Shown one piece after another: positions 15,975 through 25,816 of a DNA stretch of 64,000 nucleotides (position 1 is the first letter of the stretch; each line of letters opens with the position of its first letter). The stretch spans positions 1,426,001-1,490,000 of the forward strand of contig NZ_CP035280.1 of the NCBI RefSeq assembly GCF_004103695.1. The letters run 5' to 3'. The translations under genes were made by a program, and so were the position numbers. Under the pieces are notes generated by a model. The model saw only the letters and a list, made by a program, of their open reading frames with translations. It had not been told where the DNA came from and made no database searches. Source of the stretch: Clostridium sp. JN-9 (GTDB taxonomy: Bacteria; Bacillota; Clostridia; Clostridiales; Clostridiaceae).

Positions 15975-18281
15975 ATGCTTAAAGAGTTAAATAAGCAAGA
16001 GATTGAATATAAATTCGAATTTTCACATGATGATCATATAAAAGAAAGCCGCTGCCTGCCTGAGTATGAGAATATTTATAATAAATTAAATTTAGCTTTA
16101 AATATAGATAAACCGGGTTTTAATGTTTATCTTATAGATGACTTTTCTAAAGATAAATTAGAAAATTTAAAGGAATATATAAAAACACTTCTTAAGAATA
16201 GAAGTAAGCCTAAGGATATCTGCTATGTAATAAAGGATGATGATAAATCTCCAGTACCTATGTTTTTACCTAATGGAATGGGGAAGGAGTTTAAGGAAAC
16301 TATAGAAGAACTGCAAAACATCTATTTAGATTGTGTATATGAATTTTATAATGGGAATTCTGATAATGAAAAGGAAGATATAATAAATGAAATCCAAAAG
16401 AAAAGGTCTGATTTAATTAGTAAGTTAATTAAAACAGCTGAGGATGATGGATTTAATATGAAAACAACAAATACAGGATTTACTTTCATTCCCATGGCAT
16501 TAGGAGAAATGATGAGCGAAAAAGAATTTGAAGAGCTAAGTGTTGTGGAAAGGGAAGGAATTCTGGAAAAGGTTAATAAATTAAAGATTAATGCACAGGG
16601 TATTTTGGAGAAGTTAAAAAACTCTGAATTAGATGAAATAGAAAAACTAAAAGTTATATTACAGGTTACACTGAAAAAAAGCCTGGAAGCAAAGAAAAGG
16701 GAATATGCAGACACCTTTAAAGACCAGGAAGCTGTATTGGAATTTCTAAATAATATGTGCATAAATATTGAAAAATCTTTAATAGATGCTTATTCCTTCA
16801 GCTATGAAGATGATGAAGAAGATATCAACAATATTTTAAGCAGGAATGCTGTTAATGTAATAGTAGATAATTCAAATAATGAAGAATGTCCTATAATATA
16901 TGAGGAAGATCCATCCATTGCCAATTTACTTGGAAGCATAGAATATGAAAATAAGAATGGAACTTATGTTACAGATATATCTTTAATTAAAAGCGGAGCA
17001 CTGCTAAAGGCAAATGAAGGATGTCTGATAATTAGGATGAATAGTCTTATTTCAAATTCATCTGCTTATTATTATCTAAAAAAGTGTCTGATAAGTTCAA
17101 AGGTAGATCTTGATTATAACAGAGGTTACCTGGAGATACTATCTTTAAATGGATTAAAACCACAGCCTGTACCTATATGTGAAAAAGTTATACTTATTGG
17201 AGATTACGAAAGCTACAGCCTTTTATATAATTATGATGAGGATTTTAAAAAGATTTTTAAAATAAGGGCAGAGTATGAACCCATTATCGAAATAAATGAT
17301 GATACAAAAATTTCATTCATTAGTAATATAACTAAGCTTATTGAAGCAAATAATCTAAATCCAATTGATCATGAGGCTGTTATTGAATTAGCTAAATTTT
17401 TATCCAGAAAAGCTGAAAACAGAAAAAAAATGTATTTAAATGATTATGAAATAAACAGGGTAGTAATGCAGGCTAATAATAATGCAATAATGAATAACAG
17501 ACAAAGCATTGAAGGAAGTGATATTCTTAATGCAGCATGGGAAGAAGAAATATTGGAAAAGGAAGTATTGGATGGCTTTAAGGATAAAACAATATTAATT
17601 AATATTGAGGATAAAAAAATAGGCGAAATAAATGGGTTGTCAGTTATTGATACAGGTTTTATGAGTTTTGGAAAACCAATTAAAATAACATGTAACTGTT
17701 ATAAGGGAAGCGGAGAAGTCATTGATGTTCAGAAAAGTTCTGATTTAAGCGGCAGCATCCACAATAAAGCAATTAATATTTTAAAAGGTTATATTAATAA
17801 ATTAAATGGAGGGTATGAAGAATTACCTGTGGATTTTCATGTCAGCTTTGAGCAGATTTATGGAAAGGTGGATGGAGACAGTGCTTCCATTGCAGAAATT
17901 ATAAGTATGATTTCAGCTTTAAGTAAAATTCCTATAAAACAGAATATTGCAGTAACAGGCTCTGTAAATCAGGTTGGTAATGTTCAGCCTATTGGAGGAG
18001 TAAATGAAAAAATAGAGGGGTTTTACAAGGTATGCAGACTTCTGGGAAACCATAAAAATAAGGGAGTCCTCATTCCATATTTAAATAGAGACAATATTGT
18101 TTTGAGAAAAGAAATAGAACAGCAGGTGGCAAATGGAGACTTTCATATTTATACAATGGATACAGTGGAAGATGCCATAGAGGCTTTGATGTGCGATGAC
18201 ACCATCAGAGTAAGTGATGTTTTTGAAAGCATTAAAAAAGAAATAAAAAAATACGGGGCTAAAGCAAAGAACAAAGACTAA
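15975..18281 (+). CDS. Lon-family serine protease with degenerate ATPase domain
   Basis: 768 residues. The C-terminal 210 residues are a Lon protease domain with the catalytic Ser in GKVDGDSASIAE (about 635-646) and the Lys in GGVNEKIEGF (about 676-685). The N-terminal part aligns by eye with the LonB/AAA_32-type region: KPGFNVYLIDDFSKDKLENL (about 46-65) falls where a GxxGxGK[T/S] P-loop is expected, but no such loop exists there. It may therefore be ATP-independent, as described for LonC-type proteins. The middle has long charged helices. The start has an AGGAGG site. The last codons run into a 7-bp repeat array. Confidence 0.85.
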   Translation: MLKELNKQEIEYKFEFSHDDHIKESRCLPEYENIYNKLNLALNIDKPGFNVYLIDDFSKDKLENLKEYIKTLLKNRSKPKDICYVIKDDDKSPVPMFLPNGMGKEFKETIEELQNIYLDCVYEFYNGNSDNEKEDIINEIQKKRSDLISKLIKTAEDDGFNMKTTNTGFTFIPMALGEMMSEKEFEELSVVEREGILEKVNKLKINAQGILEKLKNSELDEIEKLKVILQVTLKKSLEAKKREYADTFKDQEAVLEFLNNMCINIEKSLIDAYSFSYEDDEEDINNILSRNAVNVIVDNSNNEECPIIYEEDPSIANLLGSIEYENKNGTYVTDISLIKSGALLKANEGCLIIRMNSLISNSSAYYYLKKCLISSKVDLDYNRGYLEILSLNGLKPQPVPICEKVILIGDYESYSLLYNYDEDFKKIFKIRAEYEPIIEINDDTKISFISNITKLIEANNLNPIDHEAVIELAKFLSRKAENRKKMYLNDYEINRVVMQANNNAIMNNRQSIEGSDILNAAWEEEILEKEVLDGFKDKTILINIEDKKIGEINGLSVIDTGFMSFGKPIKITCNCYKGSGEVIDVQKSSDLSGSIHNKAINILKGYINKLNGGYEELPVDFHVSFEQIYGKVDGDSASIAEIISMISALSKIPIKQNIAVTGSVNQVGNVQPIGGVNEKIEGFYKVCRLLGNHKNKGVLIPYLNRDNIVLRKEIEQQVANGDFHIYTMDTVEDAIEALMCDDTIRVSDVFESIKKEIKKYGAKAKNKD

Positions 18282-18365
18282 AACCAAATAACAAAGAATA
18301 AATATTGATGATTTTCTGCTTGGGCAGAAAATCTTTAAAATAAAGTTTTGCCTTGGGGCAAAACT
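18264..18365 (-). repeat. Hairpin-heptad repeat element 1
   Basis: Phased 7-base units (AAAGAAC, AAAGACT, AAAACCA, AATAACA, AAGAATA) start inside the last codons of the Lon-like gene. They are followed by a perfect 10-bp hairpin GATTTTCTGC-TTGG-GCAGAAAATC (18310-18333) and a second 9-bp hairpin AGTTTTGCC-TTGG-GGCAAAACT (18344-18365) with the same loop. Read on the minus strand the order is hairpins then heptads, as in the other copies. Confidence 0.75.
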
Positions 18366-18368
18366 GAG

Positions 18369-18404
18369 GACTGTTGGCATATTAATTGTCAGCGGTCTTT
18401 TATT
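18369..18404 (+). terminator. Probable terminator of the Lon-like gene
   Basis: GACTGTTGGCA (18369-18379) pairs with TGTCAGCGGTC (18387-18397) using several G-U pairs, then TTTTATTTTT follows. It is weaker than perfect stems because of the wobble pairs. Confidence 0.6.
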
Positions 18405-18527
18405 TTTAAGGATTTTTATGAGGATAATGGCATAAGTGCTGCCGCACCTATTTTTTTATATTTAAAATTTATTACCAATTTATATATAATGTAAAACACC
18501 ATGCTACCGCATAACAATTTTTAAGAC

Positions 18528-18562
18528 CAATAATGCCCATGTTGAAAACATGGGCATTATTG
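18528..18562. terminator. Perfect 16-bp hairpin between convergent genes
   Basis: CAATAATGCCCATGTT (18528-18543) and its exact complement (18547-18562) surround a GAA loop. It lies between the Lon-like gene and ychF, which converge. There is only a weak T-run, so it may be a terminator for either strand, an RNA stabiliser or a short mobile repeat. The rest of 18405-18527 shows no gene. Confidence 0.55.
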
Positions 18563-18571
18563 TAAATTTAA

Positions 18572-18660
18572 AGTTTTGTCCATTAGGCAAAACTATCCTT
18601 AACTTTTAACTCATAACTTAAAACTCTTAACTGAATTAAGTCTTTAATCTTTAGATTTAA
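18572..18660 (+). repeat. Hairpin-heptad repeat element 2
   Basis: Hairpin AGTTTTGTC-CATTA-GGCAAAACT (18572-18594, one wobble) is followed by five phased heptads (CTTAACT, TTTAACT, CATAACT, TAAAACT, CTTAACT; 18598-18632). More degenerate ones (GTCTTTA, ATCTTTA) run close to the ychF stop. The hairpin is of the same type as the second hairpin of element 1. Confidence 0.7.
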
Positions 18661-18674
18661 CATTTAATCATAGA

Positions 18675-19772
18675 CTAAATGTTAAATCTGAAGTGTACAA
18701 TGTCTCCGTCCTGCATAATATAATCTTTTCCTTCTAATCTATAGTAGCCTTTTTCTTTAGCAGCAGTTTCTGAACCGCATTCTACTAACTTATCATAGGA
18801 TATTATTTCAGCTCTTATAAATCCTCTTTCTATATCCGTATGAACTTTACCTGCTGCTTTAGGAGCTTTTGTACCCTGCTTAATTGTCCACGCTCTTACT
18901 TCATCTGTTCCAGCTGTAAGAAAACTCATTAATCCAAGAAGTTTATAGCTGGCATGAATAAGCTTATCCAGACCTGATTCTTCAAGGCCGTATTCTGAGA
19001 GCATTTCTTTTTTCTCCTCATCATTAAGTGAGGATAATTCCTCTTCAATTTTAGCTGAGATAACTACAACTTCTGATCCTTCCTTTGCAGCAAATTCCTT
19101 AACCTGCTTAACATAATCATTATCATGATTGCCGCTTATTAAATCATCTTCAGATATATTTGCCACATATAAAACAGGCTTAGTAGTTAATAGAAAATAA
19201 CTTTTTACAAGTTCAGCTTCTTCTTCTGTAAAGTCCATTGTTCTTACAGGCTTTTCACTTTCAAGATGGGCTTTTATTCTTTCCATAACATCTAACTCTT
19301 CTTTGGATTTTTTGTCGCCGCCCTTAGCCATCTTTGACACTTTCTCCATTCTCTTTTCCATGGTTTCAATGTCTGAGAAAATTAATTCAAGATTTATAGT
19401 TTCAATATCCCTTAGTGGGTTAACTGAACCATCCACATGGACAACATTTTCATCATCAAAGCATCTTACTACATGTATAATCGAAGAAACCTCTCTTATA
19501 TGAGATAAAAATTTGTTTCCAAGGCCTTCTCCTTTGCTTGCTCCCTTAACAAGGCCAGCAATATCGTAGAATTCTATAGTTGTATATATCTTTTTTTTAG
19601 GATTATACATTTTTTCTAATACATCTAACCTTTTATCAGGTACAGATACCACTCCTACATTTGGCTCAATAGTGCAAAAAGGATAATTAGCTGCTTCAGC
19701 ACCTGCCTGTGTAATGGCATTAAATAAAGTACTCTTACCAACGTTAGGTAAGCCAACAATTCCTAATTTCAT
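18675..19772 (-). CDS. ychF: Redox-regulated/ribosome-binding ATPase YchF
   Basis: 365 residues, Obg-related. The P-loop is GLPNVGKSTLFN (about 6-17) and switch/G3 is DIAGLVKGAS. The usual G4 NKxD is altered (VANISEDD near 205), as is normal for YchF, which prefers ATP. The C-terminal TGS-like domain ends in GYYRLEGKDYIMQDGDIVHFRFNI. It binds ribosomes and affects stress responses in other bacteria. Convergent with the Lon-like gene and divergent from mraZ. GAAAGGA precedes the ATG. Confidence 0.96.
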   Translation of the reverse strand: MKLGIVGLPNVGKSTLFNAITQAGAEAANYPFCTIEPNVGVVSVPDKRLDVLEKMYNPKKKIYTTIEFYDIAGLVKGASKGEGLGNKFLSHIREVSSIIHVVRCFDDENVVHVDGSVNPLRDIETINLELIFSDIETMEKRMEKVSKMAKGGDKKSKEELDVMERIKAHLESEKPVRTMDFTEEEAELVKSYFLLTTKPVLYVANISEDDLISGNHDNDYVKQVKEFAAKEGSEVVVISAKIEEELSSLNDEEKKEMLSEYGLEESGLDKLIHASYKLLGLMSFLTAGTDEVRAWTIKQGTKAPKAAGKVHTDIERGFIRAEIISYDKLVECGSETAAKEKGYYRLEGKDYIMQDGDIVHFRFNI

Positions 19773-20080
19773 TTATGTACATTCCTTTCATATTACAAAG
19801 TTTTTACTGATTATTATTGACTTTAACAGACAAACTCAGATTAATTATACCCTATGACAGAACTGATTTCAAGGAATAACACATTAGCGCATTGCATATA
19901 GGAATAAGTGTTTAAAATTGTAAAATATGTGTATAAATATGTAAATTATGTTAATACAGAATATATTAAATATTAATTAATTTAAATGTATTAAAATTTA
20001 AATTAAAGTATTTTTATAAAAAAACAAAAAATTATATAAATCAAGAAGGAATTTTCATGTTTTTATAGAATATGTAAGTC
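19773..20080. other. A/T-rich intergenic region, ychF/mraZ divergence
   Basis: About 300 bases with no open frame of note. It must hold the ychF promoter (left part) and the mraZ promoter; TATAGAATAT near 20064-20073 is a likely -10 area just before the MraZ boxes. Confidence 0.4.
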
Positions 20081-20110
20081 AAGTGGTTAAAAGTGGTTAA
20101 AAGTGGTGTA
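20081..20110 (+). promoter_or_regulatory. MraZ operator: three 10-bp direct repeats
   Basis: Units AAGTGGTTAA, AAGTGGTTAA and AAGTGGTGTA sit head to tail with a 10-base period, about 27 bases before the mraZ start. MraZ proteins are known to bind tandem GTGG-type boxes at this period upstream of their own dcw operon, so autoregulation is expected. Confidence 0.85.
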
Positions 20111-20136
20111 ATTTTTTTAAAGGTGGAGGGATAATT

Positions 20137-20565
20137 ATGTTCATTGGTGAATATGCACATGCACTTGATAGTAAAAACAGAATAATTATACCTTCTAAAT
20201 TTAGAGATGAGCTTGGAAACAAGTTTATTTTGACAAAAGGTTTAGATGGCTGCCTGTATGCCTATACATCAGCAGAATGGAGCAACCTGGAAAACAAGTT
20301 AAAGACACTGCCTCTTACCAATAAAAATGCCAGAGCTTTTGTAAGATTTTTCTTTTCAGGAGCTAATGAAATTGAAATGGACAAACAAGGAAGAGGTCTT
20401 ATTCCTCAGAGTCTTTTAGAATATGCAAATATAAAAAAGGATATAGTAAGTATAGGAGTTTCAACAAGAATTGAAATTTGGAGTAAGGATAGCTGGGAAC
20501 AGTATAATAACTCAAATATTGACTTTGACCAAATTGCAGAACAAATGAGCGATCTTGGGATTTAA
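20137..20565 (+). CDS. mraZ: Transcriptional regulator MraZ
   Basis: 142 residues: two AbrB-like/SpoVT domains. [26 protein letters not shown] and the second-repeat [22 protein letters not shown] give the family pattern (DxKGRxxiP). It forms a ring that binds the upstream AAGTGG boxes and heads the division/cell-wall operon. Confidence 0.96.
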   Translation: MFIGEYAHALDSKNRIIIPSKFRDELGNKFILTKGLDGCLYAYTSAEWSNLENKLKTLPLTNKNARAFVRFFFSGANEIEMDKQGRGLIPQSLLEYANIKKDIVSIGVSTRIEIWSKDSWEQYNNSNIDFDQIAEQMSDLGI

Positions 20566-20602
20566 ACGTACCAGCAGTTAAAAAGTATTCGGAGGAATTA
20601 AA

Positions 20603-21532
20603 ATGAAATTTAAACATATATCAGTACTATTAAATGAGACAATTGATTCTTTAAATATAAATCCAGATGGAATATATGTGGACTGCACCCTGGGAGGAGG
20701 AGGCCATTCTATTGAAATTTTAAAAAGGCTGTCTCCAAAGGGAAGATTAATTGGTATAGATCAGGACAAAGATGCTTTAAAAGCAGCTTCTGAAAAATTA
20801 AAGGAATTTAACAATGTTACATATGTTCATAACAATTTTTATAATATTGATGACATATTAGAAGAATTAAATTTATCTGAAGTTGATGGAATAACCATGG
20901 ATTTAGGGGTTTCTTCATATCAGTTGGATGAAGCCTCAAGGGGATTCAGCTATATGAGCGAAGCACCTCTTGACATGAGAATGGACAGAAGCAAATCATT
21001 TTCGGCCTATGACGTAGTTAATTCCTACAGTGAACAGCAATTATTTAAGGTAATTATAGAGTATGGAGAGGACAGCTTTGCAAGGAAAATTGCAAGAAGC
21101 ATTGTAAAAAAGAGAAATGACAAACCTATAGAAACTACTAAGGAACTTGTGGAGATTATTGACAGAGCAATACCAAATAAATTTAAGAAAAATGGACACC
21201 CAGCTAAAAAGACATTTCAAGCTATAAGAATTGAAGTAAATAAGGAACTGGATGTTTTAGATAAAGCCATTAATGATAGTGTGAACAGATTAAAAAAAGG
21301 CGGAAGATTATCCATTATAACATTTCATTCTTTAGAGGATAGAATAGTAAAAAATAAATTCAGGCAGCTTCAAAATCCATGTACATGTCCACCGGACTTT
21401 CCCATATGTGTGTGTGGTAAAAAGCCGGTTATAAAAATTATTACAAGAAAGCCAATTGAACCATCTGAGAAAGAAAAACAAGAAAATTCAAGAAGTAAAA
21501 GCGCCAAGCTTAGAGTTTGTGAAAAAATATAG
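20603..21532 (+). CDS. rsmH: 16S rRNA (cytosine1402-N4)-methyltransferase
   Basis: 309 residues. The SAM motif [10 protein letters not shown] (about 28-37), [27 protein letters not shown], and [16 protein letters not shown] near 245 are the RsmH hallmarks. It follows mraZ by 37 bases with GGAGG, the standard dcw order. Confidence 0.97.
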   Translation: MKFKHISVLLNETIDSLNINPDGIYVDCTLGGGGHSIEILKRLSPKGRLIGIDQDKDALKAASEKLKEFNNVTYVHNNFYNIDDILEELNLSEVDGITMDLGVSSYQLDEASRGFSYMSEAPLDMRMDRSKSFSAYDVVNSYSEQQLFKVIIEYGEDSFARKIARSIVKKRNDKPIETTKELVEIIDRAIPNKFKKNGHPAKKTFQAIRIEVNKELDVLDKAINDSVNRLKKGGRLSIITFHSLEDRIVKNKFRQLQNPCTCPPDFPICVCGKKPVIKIITRKPIEPSEKEKQENSRSKSAKLRVCEKI

Positions 21533-21559
21533 TTCTAATCTATTGGAGAGGTGAATAAA

Positions 21560-22057
21560 GTGATAGTGACAAACAATGAAAATTATGTTCAGGGCAATAC
21601 CGCATTAGTACCGCAGCGGGTAGAAAAAACAAAAGATAATAGATTAAAAGAACTTGAAAAAGGTAAAAGTGAATTACATAAAAAGAAGATAAATAAAAGA
21701 ATTTCATCCAAGATATGTGTAATAAGAAATATCGTACTGGTATTTATTGCTGGAGCACTACTTATAGCAAGATACAGTATAATTTATGATATGCAGAGAA
21801 ATCTAAACACAATAGAATCAGATATTACAGAAACAAAAAGAGAAAATGAGAATCTGAAGGTGGAATTAGTAAAGTACAATAATCTTAGATTTATAGAGGA
21901 AACTGCTACATCAAAATTACATATGATACAGCCAGATAAAAATGCTGCTGTTTACGTTAGTCTGGACAAGAATTATTTCCCAAATGCGGCAGAAAAGGAT
22001 GATAAAATGGTTTCACAACAGAATTTAATCCAAAAGATTAAGAATCTATTATTTTAA
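21560..22057 (+). CDS. ftsL: FtsL-like cell-division protein
   Basis: About 165 residues: a basic cytoplasmic N-terminus, one membrane helix (VIRNIVLVFIAGALLIARY, about 55-73) and a short coiled coil (about 80-110). This is the FtsL/DivIC plan, and position between rsmH and spoVD supports it. GTG 21560 is chosen since the GGAGAGGTG site would overlap an upstream GTG at 21551. Confidence 0.85.
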   Translation: MIVTNNENYVQGNTALVPQRVEKTKDNRLKELEKGKSELHKKKINKRISSKICVIRNIVLVFIAGALLIARYSIIYDMQRNLNTIESDITETKRENENLKVELVKYNNLRFIEETATSKLHMIQPDKNAAVYVSLDKNYFPNAAEKDDKMVSQQNLIQKIKNLLF

Positions 22058-22103
22058 ATTTTGTTGGAAGTTCATCTTCCCAATGGTAACGGAGGTATGG
22101 CGC

Positions 22104-24287
22104 TTGACTATCAGAGGTTACAGAGATAATGTGATTATAAGGAAAAGGATGCTTTTCACTTTTTTCCTGTTCTTTGTGATCTTCTTTTGTTTAGTGGGGA
22201 GATTAAGTTATTTAATGATATATAAATCTTCATATCTTAAGAAGATTGCAGTTGGACAATGGACAAGTAAAGTTGTTATTGATGCCAAAAGAGGTAAAAT
22301 TCTTGACAGAAATGGTAAAGAATTAGCTGTTAGTGGAGATGTATACAGAGTGGACCTGGATATGAATACATTAAGGGACACTATGAAAGAAAAGGGCTTA
22401 AATGAAGAAACTGTGGCGAGTGAACTGGGGCAGGCCTTAAATATGGACAGCGCTCAGGTCTTAAAGATTCTAAGGACGACGCTTCCAGGAGGCCTTCCAC
22501 TAGCTTCTGCAAAGCTTACAAGAAGAATAGATAAAGATGCTGCAGATAAAGTAAGAGCTTTGAATTTACAAGGAGTGCTTATTTCTGAAGATACAAAGAG
22601 GTACTACCCTAATAATAATTTTCTAGCTCAGGTGCTTGGCCATACAAACTCAGATGGAGCGGGACTTACAGGAATAGAACTGCAATATAATAAGGAGCTT
22701 TCAGGCACACCTGGGGTTATGATAACTGAAACAGATAAAAAAAGTAAAGAACAGCCTTATACAATTTCTGAATATACAAAGCCCATAGATGGTAAAGATG
22801 TAGTTCTGACCATAGATGAGCAGATTCAATCTTTTTGTGAAAAAGCAGCTCTTCAGGCTATGACTGTAAATAAAGCAAAGGCTGCTACCATTATTGCCAT
22901 GGATCCTAGAACAGGAGAGATTTTAGGACTGGCTAATAAACCTGACTATAATCCTAATGATCCATGGATTAAGGGGATGTCTTATGATGATTTACAGAAA
23001 TCCTGGAGAAACAGGGCTGTCAGTGATACCTTTGAACCAGGATCTATTTTTAAGGTTTTTACTGCTGCTGCTGCAATGTCAGAAGGATTAGTTAAAGAAG
23101 ATGACAGATTTGTATGCAATGGAAGTGTAATTGTGGGAAAGAGAGTGATTCACTGCTGGAAAAGAACAGGCCACGGCACTGAAAATTTTGTTGATATAAT
23201 TAAAAATTCATGTAATGTAGGTTTTGCAGAACTTGGCAAAAGACTAGGGGCAGAAAAACTTATTTCCTATGCCAGAAAATTTGGCTTTGGACAAAAAACA
23301 GGAGTTGATTTACCTGGCGAAGCAAAGGGAATAGTAAAAAATGCTGCCAATGTGACAGAGGTGGATCTTGCAACAATTTCATTTGGACAGACCAATACTG
23401 TTTCACCTATTCAATATTTAGCAGCCTTTAATTCAGTAGCTAATAATGGAGTGTGGCTAAGACCTCATATTTTAAATCAAGTTGCACATTATGATACCAA
23501 TACCAGTAAAGAGATAAGTGATAAGACATATAATAACTCTGGTGAAAAAAGAATTATAGATGAAAGTGTTGCAAAACAGTTAAGGGGATATCTGGAAAGA
23601 GTTATTTCAGAGGGCGGAGGCAAGAAGGCATATATTGAAGGATATCATATTGCAGGAAAAACAGGAACAGCCCAAAAGGTTATAGGTGGAGTTTATGCTC
23701 CTCAAAAATATATTTCTTCTTTTGCAGGAATGGCTCCTGCAGAGAATCCAAAGGTTACAATACTGGTATCAATAGATGAGCCGGATCCTTCCAATTACTA
23801 TGCAGGACAAATAGCTACACCCATAGCCAAGCAATTGTTTAATGATATATTTAATTATATGGATATAAAGGTAGATGCCAGCGAAGAAGAAGTTAAGAAT
23901 TCAATGAAAAAAGATGTAATAATTCCAGAAATAAGAGGAGAAAAGAAAGCAGATGCATTAAAGATTTTGAAGGACCAGCATTTAGACTTTGACATTGACT
24001 CAAATGGAGATTATATTATAGGTGTTAGCCCTCTTCCTGGGTATTCAGTTAAAGAAGGAAGTAAAATAATACTTTACACAGGTACATCTGCTAATTATAA
24101 TAAAGTAGTGATAGTACCTGATTTAGTGGGATTATCTAAAACAAAGGCTCTTGAATTACTGAATAATTTAGGATTAAAGGGAATCTGCAGCTCTGACGGA
24201 ATGGTAACAGAGCAGGATATTGAGCCAGGAAAGCAGGTAACTAAAGGATCAGCTGTAACATTAACTACGGATCCGCTGGGTGATTAA
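22104..24287 (+). CDS. spoVD: Class B penicillin-binding protein with two PASTA domains (SpoVD/FtsI)
   Basis: About 727 residues. One N-terminal membrane helix is followed by a PBP-dimer domain (about 50-215), then a transpeptidase with SIFK in EPGSIFKVF (about 313), SCN in KNSCNVGF (about 370) and KTGTA near 523. Two PASTA repeats end the protein (about 610-665 and 670-727). It cross-links peptidoglycan at the septum or spore cortex. I favour TTG 22104, seven bases after GGAGGT, over ATG 22083, which precedes the site. It is the only such PBP in the window, so it may serve in both division and sporulation. Confidence 0.9.
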   Translation: MTIRGYRDNVIIRKRMLFTFFLFFVIFFCLVGRLSYLMIYKSSYLKKIAVGQWTSKVVIDAKRGKILDRNGKELAVSGDVYRVDLDMNTLRDTMKEKGLNEETVASELGQALNMDSAQVLKILRTTLPGGLPLASAKLTRRIDKDAADKVRALNLQGVLISEDTKRYYPNNNFLAQVLGHTNSDGAGLTGIELQYNKELSGTPGVMITETDKKSKEQPYTISEYTKPIDGKDVVLTIDEQIQSFCEKAALQAMTVNKAKAATIIAMDPRTGEILGLANKPDYNPNDPWIKGMSYDDLQKSWRNRAVSDTFEPGSIFKVFTAAAAMSEGLVKEDDRFVCNGSVIVGKRVIHCWKRTGHGTENFVDIIKNSCNVGFAELGKRLGAEKLISYARKFGFGQKTGVDLPGEAKGIVKNAANVTEVDLATISFGQTNTVSPIQYLAAFNSVANNGVWLRPHILNQVAHYDTNTSKEISDKTYNNSGEKRIIDESVAKQLRGYLERVISEGGGKKAYIEGYHIAGKTGTAQKVIGGVYAPQKYISSFAGMAPAENPKVTILVSIDEPDPSNYYAGQIATPIAKQLFNDIFNYMDIKVDASEEEVKNSMKKDVIIPEIRGEKKADALKILKDQHLDFDIDSNGDYIIGVSPLPGYSVKEGSKIILYTGTSANYNKVVIVPDLVGLSKTKALELLNNLGLKGICSSDGMVTEQDIEPGKQVTKGSAVTLTTDPLGD

Positions 24288-24292
24288 TTATA

Positions 24293-24314
24293 GGCATGCA
24301 GACAACTGCATGCC
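24293..24314 (+). other. Perfect hairpin between spoVD and murE
   Basis: GGCATGCAG-ACAA-CTGCATGCC, 9-bp stem, starts six bases after the spoVD stop. No T-run follows directly, so it is more likely an RNA processing or stability element or partial attenuator than a full terminator. Confidence 0.6.
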
Positions 24315-24351
24315 GAAGTTTTGTATAATTAGCAATTATGGAGGTGTTTTT

Positions 24352-25803
24352 ATGAAATTATCAGAAATTTTAAGTGGAATTGATTTTGAATTAGTTAAGG
24401 GTGATAGTGAAATAGACATAACAGGAATTAATTATGATTCCAGGCAGGTAGAAAAGTGTAACTTATTTATTTGTATAGAAGGTTATGCAGCAGATGGACA
24501 TAAATACATAGACAATGCTGTGGAAAATGGCGCAGCAGCTGTAATTATCATGAAAGATTTAGAGAAGTTACCAGACTGTACAGTTATAAAAGTAAAGGAT
24601 ACAAGAAAAGCAATGGCACTGGCAGCAGCAAACTATTATGGGCATCCTGCTGATAAAATGAAGATAATTGGAATAACTGGTACTAATGGAAAAACTACTT
24701 CTACTTTCATGATGAAATCCATATTGGAAAATGCAGGGTACAAAGTAGGACTATTAGGGACTATTTCTAATTGCATAGGAGATAAGAAGCTGCCTACTCA
24801 CAGGACTACTCCGGAATCATTGGATCTTCACAGGCTTTTTAAGCAGATGGTAGATGAAAATGTGCAATATTGCGTAATGGAAGTTTCATCTCATTCATTA
24901 TATTTAAACAGGGTATATGGAATTAAATTCTCTCAGGGGATATTTACTAATTTAACCCAGGATCATTTAGACTTTCATAAAACTTTCGAAAATTATTATA
25001 ATGCTAAATTAATTTTGTTTAAGAATTCAATGAATTCCATTGTTAACATAGATGATGGATATGGGGTGAGAGTTTTTCATGATGTAAAGGGCAGTAAGAC
25101 ATCCTATGCCATTGAAAAAGATGCTGATGTTAAGGGAACCAATCTTATAATGCATTCAAGAGGTGTAGAATTTGACATGGAATATAAACAAAATAAGTCT
25201 CAGGTAAAACTTAATATTCCAGGTAAGTATAATGTAATGAATGCCCTTGGAAGTGCTGCAGCATGCTTAATGGAAGGCATTGATTTTAAAACTGTGGTAA
25301 AAGGACTTGAAAAGATGGAATCTGTACCAGGAAGATGCGAAATTGTAACAAAGAAATACAATCTTCCCTTTGAAGTTATTGTAGATTATGCTCATACTCC
25401 TGATGGCCTTGAGAATATCTTAAAAACTGCAAGAGAGTTTACAAAGGGAAGACTTATAAGTGTATTTGGCTGTGGTGGAGACAGAGACAGAACAAAAAGA
25501 CCTATAATGGGCAGAATAGGGAGCGAATTATCAGACATAGCCATAATAACCTCAGATAACCCAAGAACTGAGGAGCCTATGAATATAATAAAAGAAGTAG
25601 CTGAAGGAATAAAAACAAATAACTACCATATAATTGAGAATAGAAAAGAAGCCATAAAAGCAGCTATGAAAATGGCTGAAAAGGATGATGTAATTGTTGT
25701 TGCTGGAAAAGGACACGAGGATTATCAAATTTTAAAGGATAAAACAATTCACTTTGATGAAAGAGAAGTAATTGCAGATATAGTGAAAGAATTAAATTTA
25801 TAG
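24352..25803 (+). CDS. murE: UDP-MurNAc-tripeptide synthetase MurE (meso-DAP type)
   Basis: 483 residues from ATG 24352, with GGAGGTG eight bases before. ATP loop [11 protein letters not shown] (about 107-117). The DNPRTEEP motif (about 400) is the signature for meso-diaminopimelate as substrate rather than lysine, which also fits dapF in this window. The longer upstream frame covers the hairpin and is rejected. Confidence 0.96.
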   Translation: MKLSEILSGIDFELVKGDSEIDITGINYDSRQVEKCNLFICIEGYAADGHKYIDNAVENGAAAVIIMKDLEKLPDCTVIKVKDTRKAMALAAANYYGHPADKMKIIGITGTNGKTTSTFMMKSILENAGYKVGLLGTISNCIGDKKLPTHRTTPESLDLHRLFKQMVDENVQYCVMEVSSHSLYLNRVYGIKFSQGIFTNLTQDHLDFHKTFENYYNAKLILFKNSMNSIVNIDDGYGVRVFHDVKGSKTSYAIEKDADVKGTNLIMHSRGVEFDMEYKQNKSQVKLNIPGKYNVMNALGSAAACLMEGIDFKTVVKGLEKMESVPGRCEIVTKKYNLPFEVIVDYAHTPDGLENILKTAREFTKGRLISVFGCGGDRDRTKRPIMGRIGSELSDIAIITSDNPRTEEPMNIIKEVAEGIKTNNYHIIENRKEAIKAAMKMAEKDDVIVVAGKGHEDYQILKDKTIHFDEREVIADIVKELNL

Positions 25804-25816
25804 AGGAGTGTGCAAG

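Noticed and set aside
16346-16762. Minus-strand 138-codon frame inside the Lon-like gene
   Set aside because: Serine/phenylalanine-rich antisense of charged helices; no family motif and no ribosome site.
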